A stretch of 64,000 bases of DNA, taken from NCBI GenBank assembly GCA_020086605.1, contig JACBWW010000003.1, positions 4,997,260-5,061,259 of the forward strand, read 5' to 3'. The stretch comes from Lanius collurio. Lineage: Eukaryota > Chordata > Aves > Passeriformes > Laniidae. Below, piece by piece: positions 38,777 through 51,414 of the stretch. Below the pieces are notes generated by a model. That model was not told the DNA's origin. It did not search any database and worked only from the letters and a program-made list of their open reading frames with translations. Within the stretch, counting starts at the first letter, position 1. Every line of letters starts with the position of its first letter. Made by a program: the position numbers and the translations under genes.

Positions 38777-41700
38777 ACACTGAACTTTGTAGTCAGGCAC
38801 ACACTTTTCTCACTCTGAGCATCATGCAGTTCTTGGGTTAGATGTGCATCCTTGCGTTGTGTAACGCTTTTGTTCTCTCACTCCCTCGTGTGCAGTCCCT
38901 AACTGGAGCAGTGAGGAGCCTGTTCCTGATGGGAGCAGAGCTTACCTCCCTGAGGATGGGGAAATCCAATCTGTGATCCCGTGTGACTTTTGCATAGGGA
39001 GCTGATTATCAGGGGAAGGTTAGAGCTGGAAAGTCTCAGAATCTCTGGCTTTAGATGGCTCTTTGAGTAACAACTCTCTTGTTCATCTCAGCAGCAGAAC
39101 CTGAAACAGGGATCTAGGGGTCTATCACTACTTGGGGGGCTTTGTAAGTCTCCCTTGTATCTCAGTAAGGGTTTGCTTGCAGTTGCAGTTTACAGCACAA
39201 GTGGGTTTTTTGTTGCTCTAAAGTTTTTCTTGAATTATTCCCCTACTCTTCCTGAATAAAGTATTTGGAATAAACCAGCCTGGATGACTCAAAACTGCAC
39301 TTCTTGTACAGGAAAAACCTTTGGCAGCTACTGTAAAAACCATAAGACAGGAAAGAGCATAGAGTTTGCAGCATTGTATGAATGTGTTCAGCACTCCCTC
39401 AGCTCCCTTATTTTGTATCTTAGGATGAGGCCAGTGGGAATTCTGCCTTTGGGTTTGACTCTGAATCATGAAGAATGTTCTTCATGAGCTACAGTGTTTT
39501 CACAGGCCACCTGGTGTAATGGCAAGGGTGGTTATTTAAGGACATAATGAGTAGTTCAGATCTAGTGCACATAATATGCACAGCAGCTGCTGCTCTCCTC
39601 CCGTTTCAGGCTTGGTATCTGTGAAACTACAACCTTTAAATAACACCCTCTTAACTCTGTAAAAGTTTAAGGATGCAGTACATAAGGAAGAAGCCAGAGC
39701 ATCTTGGTTTAGGGCCTCTCAGCTGGAGCAGAGCAGACACAGCCGTCTGGGAGGCCAATCAGCATGTGCTGAGATTTCCTCTTCCCTAGGAGGGGGAACA
39801 CAGCCCTGACAGGAGGTGAAGGAAGGCCCTAATCATATAATCATAGGTAAGCATCCAAACATGCCATAATAGAGTTTATGTTTTTTTTTTTTCCTGCATG
39901 GCATGAGATCACCAGAAAGCAGTCATGCCTTGCTAAGTGGAGGGAAGACAACCTTGCAGGGAGGTGTGATTGCTGGCATGATCCTCTGGTCAAGCACACA
40001 TCTTCTGTGCTGGGAGCCACTCTTATTTCTGTCATGTTGTGCACTTCAGCTTGGTTATAATTTAAATTAGTAAGGGCCAACCAGCCCTCAAAAGGAGAAC
40101 TGCATCATGCATGTCATCCTGGACATCTGACAGGCCACCAAAAACATGGTGACAGAGACTTAGCAGCCATGTGCAGGTCAGATGAAGCTGTCTGCAGGCC
40201 AGGGCTACTGTCAGACTGTGCTGTGCATCACCACACTGACAAGAAAAGCCTCTCTGGGAAAAGGTAACCATGTCAGGCTTTCTAAGTAACTGATGTGGGT
40301 TTTTTAATTTGCTTTGTCTACTGCAAAAAATACTTGATATTCCACATCAAATTTAGAATTTCAGTTACATAAGTATTGGGCTTAGGTAGTTGTAGTAAAA
40401 CATTTCTTTTGGGCAGGCACAAGAAAATCAAATGAAATGTTAGAATATTGAGCATACCAGAGGAGGAAAAGGTCACCTTGATCTTCTTTCTCGTTCAATC
40501 AGTGTGTGTAGCTGAGCTAGAGTCTTGGTCATCCAGATCCCTATGGACCCTGTTTTTCCTGTCAGGATATCCTCTATCAGATCATCTGTCATGTTTGTAT
40601 GGAAAGCTTAAATGCTGAGCTAGCAGGTAGAAACTGGAATTAGGCATTTTTCAGCTGCATGTATACTTTACCCTGATAAGTCAGAAAAGACTGACAGCAG
40701 TTCTATTCCCAGTTTTTTCTTCCCTAAATGGCACTGCTTGGTGGATTTGACCTAAGTCCATGAGTAACTTTTGGTTTAACTAGGAAAAAAAAAAATCTGC
40801 TAATTTGGTAACGATTCAAATCTTCCTTTTGCCAGACTCTCCTGAGAGTGCACACTGTGCCTATTCAGTCTGAGTTTGCAGGACACCAGGGATATAACAA
40901 TTGCATTTATTCCCCTTGGATAAAAGATGTGGATACACTAATGCTCTGTCATCTTGAGTTTCTTTGGAAACACTATAGATTTTTGAAATGGGCACACTGC
41001 AGTCCTGTGGTTCTCTGTCCCTTACCTTTGAATGAGTGCAGTGTCATGGTGTGTCTTGGATTGTGCCTCACGGTCTCTGACATTTCAGGGCTCTGAAATC
41101 AAGTTCAGGAGGCAAGAGAACGTGGCCACTGCCTCTCTCACTGCCACCTCCACCCCCTGCACGGTCCTGCCTTCAGTTGTCCCTCTTCTGGGGAGACGGA
41201 CAGATGGAGCTGCTGCTGGGCCCTGGGCTGCTGCCAGGGGGATTCTCTGCAGATCAGTGGCATCCATGTCCAAAGCTGTCACTGCCTGGATGGCCTTTCC
41301 AACCTGGGAAGCTCCTGGGAGCTCTCCTGGGAAGTCAGCCCAAGCCTGCACAGGCTGATTCCCTCACACACCCACTGTAGGAAATGGACTAGGGTATGAC
41401 ATAAGTAATGGAGTTATCATTTAGTAATCGAGAAAATATCTTCTCATGATTGCTGCCTGTAGTTTTACATGTACAATGTGATTTCCCACTGTAATTCTGA
41501 GTCGAGAAAGGTCTGCTGGGTTCAGACTCTGCTAGGAATAAGTGACTCCAGCTGATAAATGGTGTAAAGATCAATATTTGTAGACCACGCTACATTTAGA
41601 TATTAATATTAAATAACACACGTATAATTACACTGTTTGACTTTAAAGAATAATTTATTTTGGTAAATAAACTCCCAGAATGGTGAGGATTTGCATTCTC

Positions 41701-43976
41701 TGAAAAGGTAATCAAATCATAAAGGACAATGAACAAAAGAACAGAAGAACCTTTGGCTAGACTAAGATGTTGCAGTTATTGAATGTATCCTAGAATATAA
41801 TCATACCATACCCACGTATATATTTATCTTTTAACTTACTTAATAGAGTTCTTTCAAATTACTGACATACATTTCAGGTTATACAGTTTGGTATCAGTCA
41901 AAATTTTATGCTACAATTATTAAATAAAAAACCACAAAAAAACTAATCTCATGTACAACCTCATTTCAAACTATCAAGGATTTTATCAAGCAACCTAAGA
42001 AACAGGAAGTTCAATTCAGAAGAATTAATGTAAACTCTGCTCCCTTGCTTTATCACAACCATTGTTATGCTTCATAGACAATCTGCCTTCATTTCTTTAT
42101 ATATGTTTATATTTTTCTCAATTTCCTGAATGAAAACTATAATGATGATGTTAACAACTCACATTTTAAGATATAGTTTTTAAACACAGTCTTTACTTTT
42201 TTATTTCATCATATAGCTCTTGATAGATAATATATAAATACCTAATATAATTAGGTGTTAAATCCATATGAACTGGGTTACTAAATTGCTGTGCAGAGCT
42301 AGAAGTCATTTTAACAAATCAAAAAAGAGGCAGAAGTATAATAAGGAAGGTGAAAAGAAAGCTTTAAAGAATCAGTAAAAATAATTTTTTTAAGCTTGTA
42401 AAAATTCAAATTCTTGAAATTTTTATAGAAAAATCTTCTTGGGCTACAAAATTACTAGATTTTTTTTATGAGTTCAGGTTACTTAATGATACTTTCTTGC
42501 TTGCTGTGTTTTGCTAAATACCATTACTAATGTAGTGAAATACACCCAGGGTTAAGACTCCTTAGCTTTTATCCTGACTCTAAGGATACCCAGTTTGGCC
42601 TTTGTCTGGTTTGACCTTTCTGCCTCTTTTGCTTGATGGATGACTGAAAGAATTACTGCCAGAGAACTGACTATGAGGAGTAATTATCACTTGCTATATA
42701 TACTGCTTTCATAACTCAAGATTTCCTGTATGCTCTGTATATATGCTTCCAAAGCAGTGAAATCCAGGATTTCATAAATAAAACTTTAAATGAAAGAAAT
42801 AGCTATGCAGCAGTTAAAGATGAAGGTAGTGTTTCTAAGAGTAAAACAAATTTTAAAACTGTAATTACAAGGATAAAAACTGTGGCAATTCAAATCCTTG
42901 CATAGGTGACATATTTTTCTTCCTTGATTCTTTTTTTTCTGGCAGTTTCTGCTGAAGAATAATCTTCTATCTGACCTGACATTTTCTTCCTTATTTGAAC
43001 TGCTTATTTGATTCTTAATCTCAGCATTTTTGTCTTTAAACAAAGAAATGGTTGCCTGCAAGTGGATGAGATTCATGAAAAGGTTTTGCTCATTCATTAT
43101 TTATAAGCTTCTATTGTGATTGTCTTTTTTTAATTGGAAACTTTCAACTGGTGTTCTTTATTGCTGATATGTGATAACTGAAAAGCTTCTCAGTCCTGTC
43201 TGACAAGGATATATTATGAAAGTTAAGATTGCATTAATTTGCTAAGACTTTCTACATGATCCATAACATGAAATGTTTCTGTATTTATTCTGAAGGAAAT
43301 TAGCTTTCCTGACACTTAGTTTCATTCAGTATTGTAAAGGCATTTGAGACAGCATTTCCAGTTATGTGCTAGATCCTTATTTTGTGAAACAGCTTTCAAA
43401 ACAAGTGAGACAGGTAGGGCAGGTTAGCAGAGATTTTGCAGGCAATTTGCACAGGGTTTACTGAAATATGGGAAGCATTCTCAGGCTTGGCATCAGTTTG
43501 AAGTCTCCCGCTTAGGTTTTTCACTGCTTGTGTTTGGCCCATCTTCTTTCCTGTGACTTGATCTCTGACCTCCCTTGGCCACAGGATTGCTGTTGCTCAG
43601 TGCAGCACATAATCTCTTCAAGAGCCTTCCCAGGAAGCAATAGCGGGAATGAGAAAGAAGACCTAAGACCTGTCAGTGACAAATGATTGCTAGGTGACTG
43701 GCGGTGTAAAGTGTTAAAGAAAAGCATTCACTCTTTAAAAGGGAATGTGAGCAGAAGGAAAATTGGAGAGAGATGAGCCTCAGGACACCATAATGTAATG
43801 TGTCAGAGCACCCTTCACCCTTTCTCTGGACTGAACCTATCAACGAGTTGCCAATAACTTGCTAATGGTGAGCTTTCAGACAGGTCAGAAGTGCCTTTGA
43901 AAGTGTGAGTACTTGTGCAATGGCATGATTTTTGATTCATGTCTAGGAGATTGATTTGAAATTCGATGTTAAAATC
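38777..43976. other. Intronic sequence with one GC-rich patch
   Basis: Mostly AT-rich. The patch at about 41086-41380 is clearly GC-rich against its surroundings, open over 100 codons on the + strand and 88 on the minus strand, and begins just after a possible acceptor (CTCTGACATTTCAG at about 41076-41089). The reading starts GSEIKFRRQEN and then becomes alanine/serine/proline-rich. It is not the GABBR2 exon that should begin GSEPPKDK. Function unknown. Confidence 0.45.
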
Positions 43977-44562
43977 TGTCATGGTTTAAACCCTGTCAGC
44001 AGCCAAGCCCTACGCAGCCACTCAGTCACTCCTCCACCAGCAGGACTGGGGAGAGAATTGGCAGGATTAAAGCATAAAACTCAGGGGTTGAGATAAAGAC
44101 AGCTTAATAAGAAAAGCACAAGCCATGCACAGAAGCAAAGCAAAACAAGCAATTAACTCACCACTTCCCATGGGCAGGCAGCTGTTCAGCCATCCTCGAG
44201 AGAGCAGGGCCCCATCACATGTGACAGTGACTTGGGAAGACACATGGTGACACTCCAAACATCCCCCTCTTCATCCTTCTTCCCCCACTTTATATACTGA
44301 GCATGATGCCATACGGCCTGGAACATCCCTCTGGTCAGCTGAGATCACCTGTCCCATCTGTGTCTGCTCCCAACCTCCCGTGCACCTCCAGCCCCTCCCC
44401 AGTGGGGCAGTATGAAAAAAGGCCTTGGCTCTGTGCAAGTCTTGCTCAGCAATAACAAAAACATTTCCGTATTAACAGCCCTGTGTTCAGCACAAATCCA
44501 AAACACAGCCCTGTACTGGCCACTGTGAAGAAAATTAACTCTACCTCAGTGGAAACCACCAG
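43977..44562 (+). mobile_element. Solo LTR of an endogenous retrovirus
   Basis: Starts TGTCATGGTTTAAACCC and ends near AAACCACCAG, flanked on both sides by the 6-bp direct repeat AAAATC (43971-43976 and 44563-44568), a target-site duplication. Inside, CACTTTATATACTGAGCATG (about 44287) looks like the LTR TATA region. The sequence downstream (TGGAACATCCCTCTGGTCAG, CTCTGTGCAAG, AAAATTAACTCTA) follows a family of LTRs abundant in songbirds. No gag, pol or env sequence is attached, so recombination between two LTRs has probably removed the provirus. The last bases are CAG instead of the expected CA, so the 3' boundary may be off by one or two. A 6-bp duplication would favour an ERVK-type integrase, but the class is not certain. 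Confidence 0.85.
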
Positions 44563-44568
44563 AAAATC

Positions 44569-47500
44569 TTTCCAAATTTTAGAGCCATTCTCTTCCTAAA
44601 GATCTTAAAGTATTTCAGGTGTGTATGGACCATGCTTAGTTTCACCTACTGGCAATCACTTTTCCAAAATTCTTCTGAGATTTGATGATTCCTTGTAGCT
44701 GCCAGTAGTCCTGTTGAGCTGCAATGCATGAATAAGGAATAATGCTCAGGAACTAAATGGTTCTGTTGTAGGACAAGGTTTAATAATAATGGTTCCTGAG
44801 ATAGGCAGCTGATTATGCAGCAAAATTTTCTAAAATGCTAAGCATCTAATCACTCCCACTGAATTAGGATGGTTAAGCAAGAGGAGCAGTTGGAAAACTG
44901 CCCCTCTTTGGAGGGGGAGAAGTGGGATTGTTAAACTGATGTCATAGGAAGGTTTAAGTAGGTACAGTGATCCATTACAGTGGAGAAACAGGAGAAGCTA
45001 TATAAAAAAAATTTGAATAGATTTTCAAGGAGGAGTCATGGAGAGAGCACCTTGCAGGCATGTTTTTTCAGAACAAACTAAGACCTAGGTATTTTGTATG
45101 CTTTCAGCTATATGTAATACTATATTTCTGCTGCTTTTAAATTGAGAATAGACTGTGTCCTCTAGATGAGAAACATCTGTGACCCTTAGTTATCTGGAGA
45201 ATAGTCCATGGTAAGTTCATTAAATTTACTTTAAAATTTACTTTGTATTTGTTGGAAAGTGAATACTCATCACTTGTTCATATTTCACTTTGTAGTTTGC
45301 ATGGAATTCTAAGTTTATAAAGAGCTGTAGTAACATAACAGTGTTCTTAGTAGTGTCAAGCTATGGTAAGGTGTTATGAGCTTTGAAATCCTTAATCTTC
45401 ATTTGGAGCCATGTGGTTTGGGCACTGCAGTGATGTTAGGGCAGACATGTAACTTGGCTTTATGGTAGCCTAGACCATGCTTTTTACATGGGTATATCTA
45501 ACCAGATATACAGGACCTCATGAAACTTTGTAGGATACTGTGTTTTTTCAGAGCGCCCTTACTATTATAAGCATAAATTGTACTGCTGCTTATACTGGTG
45601 TAAACATTTTTATGTTGGCTTAACTGCATCACCATGAGGGTTATTTCTACAACTGCAGTTAGATTGACACAACTGAGGGTGCTATTAGCTTTAGATGTAG
45701 TGTCATTGAAAGCTAGACATAGAGGAAAATGAAGGAAATCCATCTGTCCCATCTCTTATACATTGCAAGTGCATTTGTCTCATCCCTAAACACTCGCAGT
45801 AGAAACTGTCTTCATGAGGTGTGAATAAGTACACTTTAAAAACTGTGGTGAAAATAGAAATTATGACATAGAGTGAAAGGAACTGAAACTAAGCATAATC
45901 TCATCTGGAAATTCTCAGTGTAAGTGGATAACAGCCAGACTGGTAATCACTGTACTGCTGTGCATTTTGGTAAGTTTGTTTTACTTAGCTGATATCAATT
46001 GCAGGATTTTTTTTTTTTTTTTTGCTTTTATTNACAAGCAGCTCTGAAACCAAATTAAGTAGATCCGCCTAGAAACTTGTAATGTCTTAATTGTTCAGTG
46101 TAATATGGACTTACTCTGATTTGCAAAGGCCTTTTCAAAGAAAGGGAAAGGGCAAGAACTTCACTGCAAGGATGCTCCTTCCAGAAGCAGTACAAAATAC
46201 CATTTAAATTTATCCCATGTATCTTCTCAAAAAATTCAGGACTCTGCTTGACCTGTTGCCTAAAAATATCAGACTTACTCAGGAGATACCTTCACTATTG
46301 TTTTGATTCTTCTTCATGTCTCTAGAAAGTTGCAGTTCACAGAACCTTTTGTTTTTAGGAGTCTGAATTTCTGATGTCATGACTGGCGAGAGAGAAATTT
46401 TACTTCAAGTTGGATGTCTAAAACTGAGTTTACTAGAAGTCAGATGCCTAAAGCTAGTTGATGCTGATACATCCCAATGTGTCAACTGAAGCCCTCCATA
46501 CAGGCTAGAACCACTACAGAAGTGAAACACCGTGTGACCCGTTGAGTTAGACCATTTCAAAACACTGGAGATTGCATAGCACATGCCAAGATGGACTAGA
46601 AGACATACTATAGGTCAATGTACAGGATTGTCTGAGGAAAGTCTTACCTTGCTTAGCTGGGCATGGACACAGCTGTACTTCAAACACTTGAACTTTAGCA
46701 GCAAAGGAAAGGAGGAGAAAAGAATATCCAGTCTTCCTACAATTAGAGCTCTAATTCTCAGTACAGCCAGTAGAAAGAGGTGCCTTAAAGATTTGAAAAG
46801 GATGATCCTGTTCAACTCTCCCAAACTAGTCTATAACTCTTTGAATACAATGGGGCAAATAGGAAGGAGACATCCATTTTTTAGCCAAGAATTATGCCCT
46901 CTTTTGTGAAACAGCTTCTGATGGAGCAGAAGAGTCTTTAGGAAACCAGTTGTTGATGTTAATCCCCATTCTTTTCTCATCCTTCTTTTCAGAAGGATCT
47001 AGTGGCAGGGGATGCAACTTTTAAGTCCTATGTCTGCACAACCTTGAGGGGCTTGTATCCTGAGTTCACTGCCAGGCTGCAGGCCATTGTAGGACTGGGC
47101 TACAACCCTCCTCTGGAAGCAGCCATGCACTGCTGAACAGAAGGAAAGTGGGAACCAGAGGTACTTATCAGCATCCAGCTGTTCTAGGAAAGAGATTTCC
47201 AGCCAAATATAACTATATAAGACTAAATTAGAGTCCTTCTTTAAATGTGAAACATCTCAGTCTTAACTCTGAAAAATGAACCAACATTCAAAATCCTGTG
47301 CCTCTGAGCTAGAATATTTCTTCTATCTGATTTTTCTCTAATCTGCCTCTCAAAATGCAATCACTACTCTCATACTCTAAATGCAACAAAATTTAACTGT
47401 GGGCTGCTTATTTTGTCTAATCTTACATGCCCCTTTCTTTTATTCCAATTTGTATCTGTTACATTATATTAGGTCTGTTTGTCTGCCATAGAGGGATAGA

Positions 47501-47616
47501 TCTGCACCTGAGTAAAACACCTACTTGACTAATAAAAGAAAGGGTTGGGGGAGAATGCTGTGTCCTAAAGTGAAACTTTGATTAAGAAATATCACCACAT
47601 GCCTTAAGCAGAGTTG
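44569..47616. other. Intronic sequence
   Basis: AT-rich; one poly-T run (46006-46023) with a single ambiguous base at 46033. No named mobile element. An exon-like ORF at 46993-47136 is listed separately. Confidence 0.5.
46993..47136 (+). other. Possible cryptic terminal exon (low confidence)
   Basis: A pyrimidine-rich acceptor (CTCATCCTTCTTTTCAG, ending at 46992) is followed in the first frame by 47 codons and a TGA. The translation (KDLVAGDATFKSYVCTTLRG and on to AAMHC) has a normal protein composition but matches no GABBR2 segment and no family I recognise. It would give an alternative, truncated C terminus if joined to a phase-0 exon. The ectodomain exon upstream ends in phase 1, so a direct join would read another frame. 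Chance remains the simplest reading. Confidence 0.15.
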
Positions 47617-47714
47617 CTTTTGTTTTTGTTGGTTTGTGGGGGTTTTTTTGTTTGTTTGGGTTTTTTGGGTTTTTTTTTTGTTTGGTTTGTTTTGTTTTGT
47701 TTTGTTTTTTTATT
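47617..47714. repeat. T/G-rich low-complexity tract
   Basis: T runs with GGG interruptions (GTTTGGGTTTTTTGGG) are followed by TTTTG repeats. Same composition and same strand bias as the tracts at 5538, 30557 and 52681. Confidence 0.9.
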
Positions 47715-48137
47715 TACATAGTTAAATCCTCTATAAACAGAGCAGAGTTTGAGATTTCTTCCCAATCTTGGCTTTCCAGGTTTTCAGTCCAGTACAGAAG
47801 CATTTCTGATTATGTTTTCCTGTGCATGGCTACTGATATATCTTAGGAATCTCAGCTCTATCAGCAATTAGTACTACAGTCATACATGCAACAAATCCTT
47901 CAGTAGCTACTGACAGGGACGGTTTTTCCAACTTCCTACTCATTAAAACAATTCTTACAAAATTTCTTCTCCAACTGTATTTTTTTTTTAATGAGATAGC
48001 TTATGCTTCTCTTAGACATCATCTCTATATGTCTACCACTGACTGTGCTAATGCACTTTTATTGTATCTAGAAAACTCTGAATTAATGCTGGGAAATTCA
48101 TCAATGTGAGAGGCAAAGCCACTTACCTGTTGAATAA

Positions 48138-48165
48138 CTCTTCTCTCTCTCTCTCCCCCCCTCCT
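48138..48165. repeat. (TC)n plus C-run
   Basis: TTCTCTCTCTCTCTCTCCCC-type pyrimidine tract. It could serve as a splice polypyrimidine tract on the + strand, and CAAAACAG follows at about 48165-48172, but no coding exon starts there. Confidence 0.8.
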
Positions 48166-48806
48166 CAAAACAGCCACCAAGTGCTGGGTACAGAATATGC
48201 ATTTGGCTGCGTGTCACAAACATCCTGATTCCCATGTAGGCAATATGCTTAGGGATTTCATAAGGTCTGCTACTGCTAACAGATACCAGTGCTTATAGGA
48301 TCAGGCCAGGACAAATCTCTCTTCATCATCCATCTCCCTGGAAATGCATGATTTTGATTAGTCATTCTAGCCATGAGAGATTAGTTTAAAATTCCCATTT
48401 TATTTCAGACTGTGGATTAGTCTTTAAAAAAAATAGTTACATTTGAGAATGATCATAAAAAGCCACTGAGGCAAGTCATGAAGGTGTAACAACTGTATCT
48501 CAGACACAGAAGAGCCATGCCAATGAGGGAGATATTTTTTGGAAGGGAAGTAAAAATTTTCATTCAAGTTTTATAAGCACATGCAAAGCTATAAAGCTGT
48601 CATTAGTGTTATCCCCTGTCTAAACCAAGTAATCACCCTCGTTGTCTTCTGTATTTCAGAAGTGATTAGACCTCACCAGGGTAGCAGTATATACACAATA
48701 GCCAGTATATTTAATTAGATATGTTGTATATGGTCTCTGTTTAAGTTTCTGACAATTTTTGGCAACTTATAGGAAGTTCTTAAAACTTCTGTTTAATAAG
48801 GTGTTC

Positions 48807-48880
48807 CTGCCACAGCAAGGGGATGGGAAACAGGTGGTCTTTAAGGTATCTTACAATCCAGGCCATTCTATTATTCTATA
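48807..48880 (+). mobile_element. CR1 3' end fragment
   Basis: CCTGCCACAGCAAGGGGATG, GTGGTCTTTAAGGTATCTTA and CCAGGCCATTCTATTATTCT match the CR1 3' end with scattered substitutions. Sense orientation relative to GABBR2; 5'-truncated. Confidence 0.85.
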
Positions 48881-49370
48881 CTCAAAAATTCATGAAAAGT
48901 GGTTTCCAAATTGTAGGTATTACATTCAACTCTGTTGGATTTGTTTCCTCTAGAGCATTTTTGTTTGTACTGCTGTTTGGAGGGTGAAATGCTTTGCAAC
49001 CTCAGCTATTTTTTTACTTTTCTACACTTTGTGCCTATATGTGACATATACCTAATATTACAATATTCTAAGGACACTGAAACAGGATTAAACAGTGATC
49101 CAAAATTACACTAAGAACACCTGAAGGTTTCACAGGATTTATTTGATAAGTTGTACTACAACTTTCCACTCTGTAAGGCACTCGATGTAGGAGGATGTGG
49201 TCTATAAGTCATTATGCTGAAACATAAAAAAAGTGTTAAATGTAGTTAAGAGTCAGTAAAGCACTTTAAACAGATAATCTAAAATTTGCTGGATAAGGAT
49301 TTATATTAGTCTTTAAAATTATATAATGTTGACATATATGAAATTTGAAGGTTGGTCTTTGCATATCAAG

Positions 49371-50331
49371 TGTTGTTAAGTGTTTTAATCAATTCCCAGT
49401 TAATTACACTGGTTAATAAAGTTTTGTATTCTTTTTTAATGACCCATCAGCCCAGACACTGATTACCCAAGTTTTTGTTAAAGGATTATTCAGCTCCCAG
49501 TTCAAAAATCCCCTTTTCCAATTGATTTTCCAGGTTGTTAGTTCCCAGTTTAAGTACAAATAATGTTCTGAAGGTTTTATAACAAGTTTCATATTTTTTA
49601 CACCATTGTTGACTGTTCTAAGAATGTTTAAATGATTGTTTTGTATTTTTACAAGTCTGTTTTATGTTTTTACAAATTATTTTAACATCCAACCCAACTT
49701 TGGAAAGGACTCAGAAACCCAGGTTCATAACTGCCCCGGACTATTTATAGCTCCTGACAGTTACCCTGCAACTCAGCTCCATGGCAACCTGAATTTCAAT
49801 GAGGGGACTTTCCTGCCTTTGGAAAAGAGTAACATCACCCTCTGGACAGCAGCGAGCCATTGGTGGGCTGAGATAATCTCACCTTTACATCCCACTCATC
49901 ACCATGGACCATGTGGGCAGGCTGTGGGAGGAACAGGGCGGAGCTCAGGCACTATAGAGTCAGGTGCACAGAGCCAGAATGGGGGCTCAGCTGATTGGAA
50001 TTTGCCATGATAGAGCTCAGTGTTGAGTACAGGCCAGCTTCCACTGGAAGCCAATCATAAATAATTGACTTTGGATTAGCTGAAGTCTCCTCAGCACTGC
50101 CAGTGTTCCTTTCTGGTGGTCCAGAGCCCAAAAAGGGCCAAAAGATGTCTGGATCACCTGCGTTCCTGGGGCCTTTAGACTGAGCCATTAGATCCCAATT
50201 TTAATTTTAACTATTTTTGTTATTTTTCTTTCAAAAAATTTTTATTTTATTTTAAGAAAACAAGAGTTGTCTTGTTTCTCACATTGTCTCTGTGACAGAG
50301 TGATAGAGTGAGTAATTGGTTCCCAAACACA
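49371..50331. other. Unclassified, possibly an LTR-like element
   Basis: The segment begins TGTTGTTAAGTG and ends near GTTCCCAAACACA. It contains a TATA-like word (GACTATTTATAGCTCC at 49739) and a GC-richer centre (about 49680-50190) in AT-rich flanks. These are features of a long LTR, but I see no clean target-site duplication and no matching second copy. The ORFs inside (124 codons +, 78 codons -) show no domain. It may instead be a different old repeat. Confidence 0.25.
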
Positions 50332-51168
50332 CTTATTTTTTTCTTGGAATGTCCATTTTCTATGGAAAAGTAATCAAGTACATTTAAATACATAACAACT
50401 CAGTTTTTTCTCAGTACGAACTCATTAGAGCAAATGTAGCATAATTTAGTTCAATATCAGAATTAGAGATTAGGTATCATGTATTATAACTCCAATTATA
50501 TGGAATTAAAATGATCCAGAGCAGTTTCTCAGAAAGTGGTCAGTGTATTATTGAAACATTAGATCATGTCTTACTTAATAGCAACTTCATTGGTTGCACA
50601 GAACAAGAAAAAGCAATATAGTAATTCATTACGTGCATATTTATGCCTAAGTATGAAGTGTTTCATATATGAGAGAGACGATGAGAATGATTTATCATTG
50701 TTTTTAATCTTGGAATTACCATGGTATCACAGCAAAAAAAAAAAAAAAGGAAGAAGTTAGAAATAAGGGTGTGAAATGAGATGTGATGCCAACTGGAAAA
50801 ATGCAAGCAAGTGGAAACATATTTGAAAGCATTCGTTATGCGGAAGAGAGAGACTCAAAATTAGCAATGCTAGTGACATATTCTATGAATAGGGTTTAAG
50901 GTGACATACTAAATAGAGATACTTAAAATAGAAAGAATATTAGATAGGATCATAACGTTTAGACTTCTGTAGTACATTCCACTGAGAATTTAATGATTTA
51001 CATTTAAGATGAGTAATATCTTTGCAAGTTGGAGCTGCTGTGGGATGAAAGACTACTGTGGTCCTGAGTATGACCATAGTCTTCTCTGTTACGCATCTTT
51101 CTCAAATAAGTAAATCCAATTACTAAGTTGGGGCTGAAGATGTTTTAAGTATTCCACGTTGCACTCAC

Positions 51169-51414
51169 CTGTAGTTCCACAAAAAAAGGCCTGGTTCATT
51201 GGGTAGTAGCAGAGAGAACAGTTCTCAGTTGTGGTGGTTCTGATGCGTAGCACAACTTTCTCCTGGGGAGTGTGCTGCAATGGGTCATTGTAGTTATTGG
51301 GAAGGGGCAAATGATCTGTCTTGAATAATTGATTAGAGGATTCATGCTTTGTTAGGAGATATCTGTTCTGCAGATAGAAATTGCCTTTCAATATCCTTTT
51401 CACTACAAAGGGTT
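51169..51414 (-). other. Exon-like ORF on the minus strand, unknown product
   Basis: Read on the minus strand, an acceptor (CACCTTTGCAG) precedes 246 nt that are open in one frame and end in a consensus donor (ACTACAG|GTGAGTGC). Two bases precede the first full codon and one follows the last, so both junctions are phase 1 and the exon is symmetrical. The peptide starts PFVVKRILKGNFYLQNRYLL and near its end has NCSLCYYPMNQAFFCG, with three cysteines within about a dozen residues. Phase 1-1 exons with paired cysteines are typical of extracellular modules. I recognise no family. It lies antisense within the GABBR2 intron, so it would imply a nested gene or an exonised fragment. No partner exon of matching phase was found nearby, and open stretches of this length are expected by chance, so this is a candidate only. 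Confidence 0.25.

Noticed and set aside
41076..41120. Acceptor followed by GSE, as in the missing GABBR2 exon GSEPPKDK
   Set aside because: After the first three residues the reading (IKFRRQEN) does not match, so it is a coincidence.
50374..50378. TCAAG as a target-site duplication matching 49366-49370 for an LTR at 49371
   Set aside because: The implied element would end in GTAA instead of CA, and a 5-6 bp match is likely by chance.
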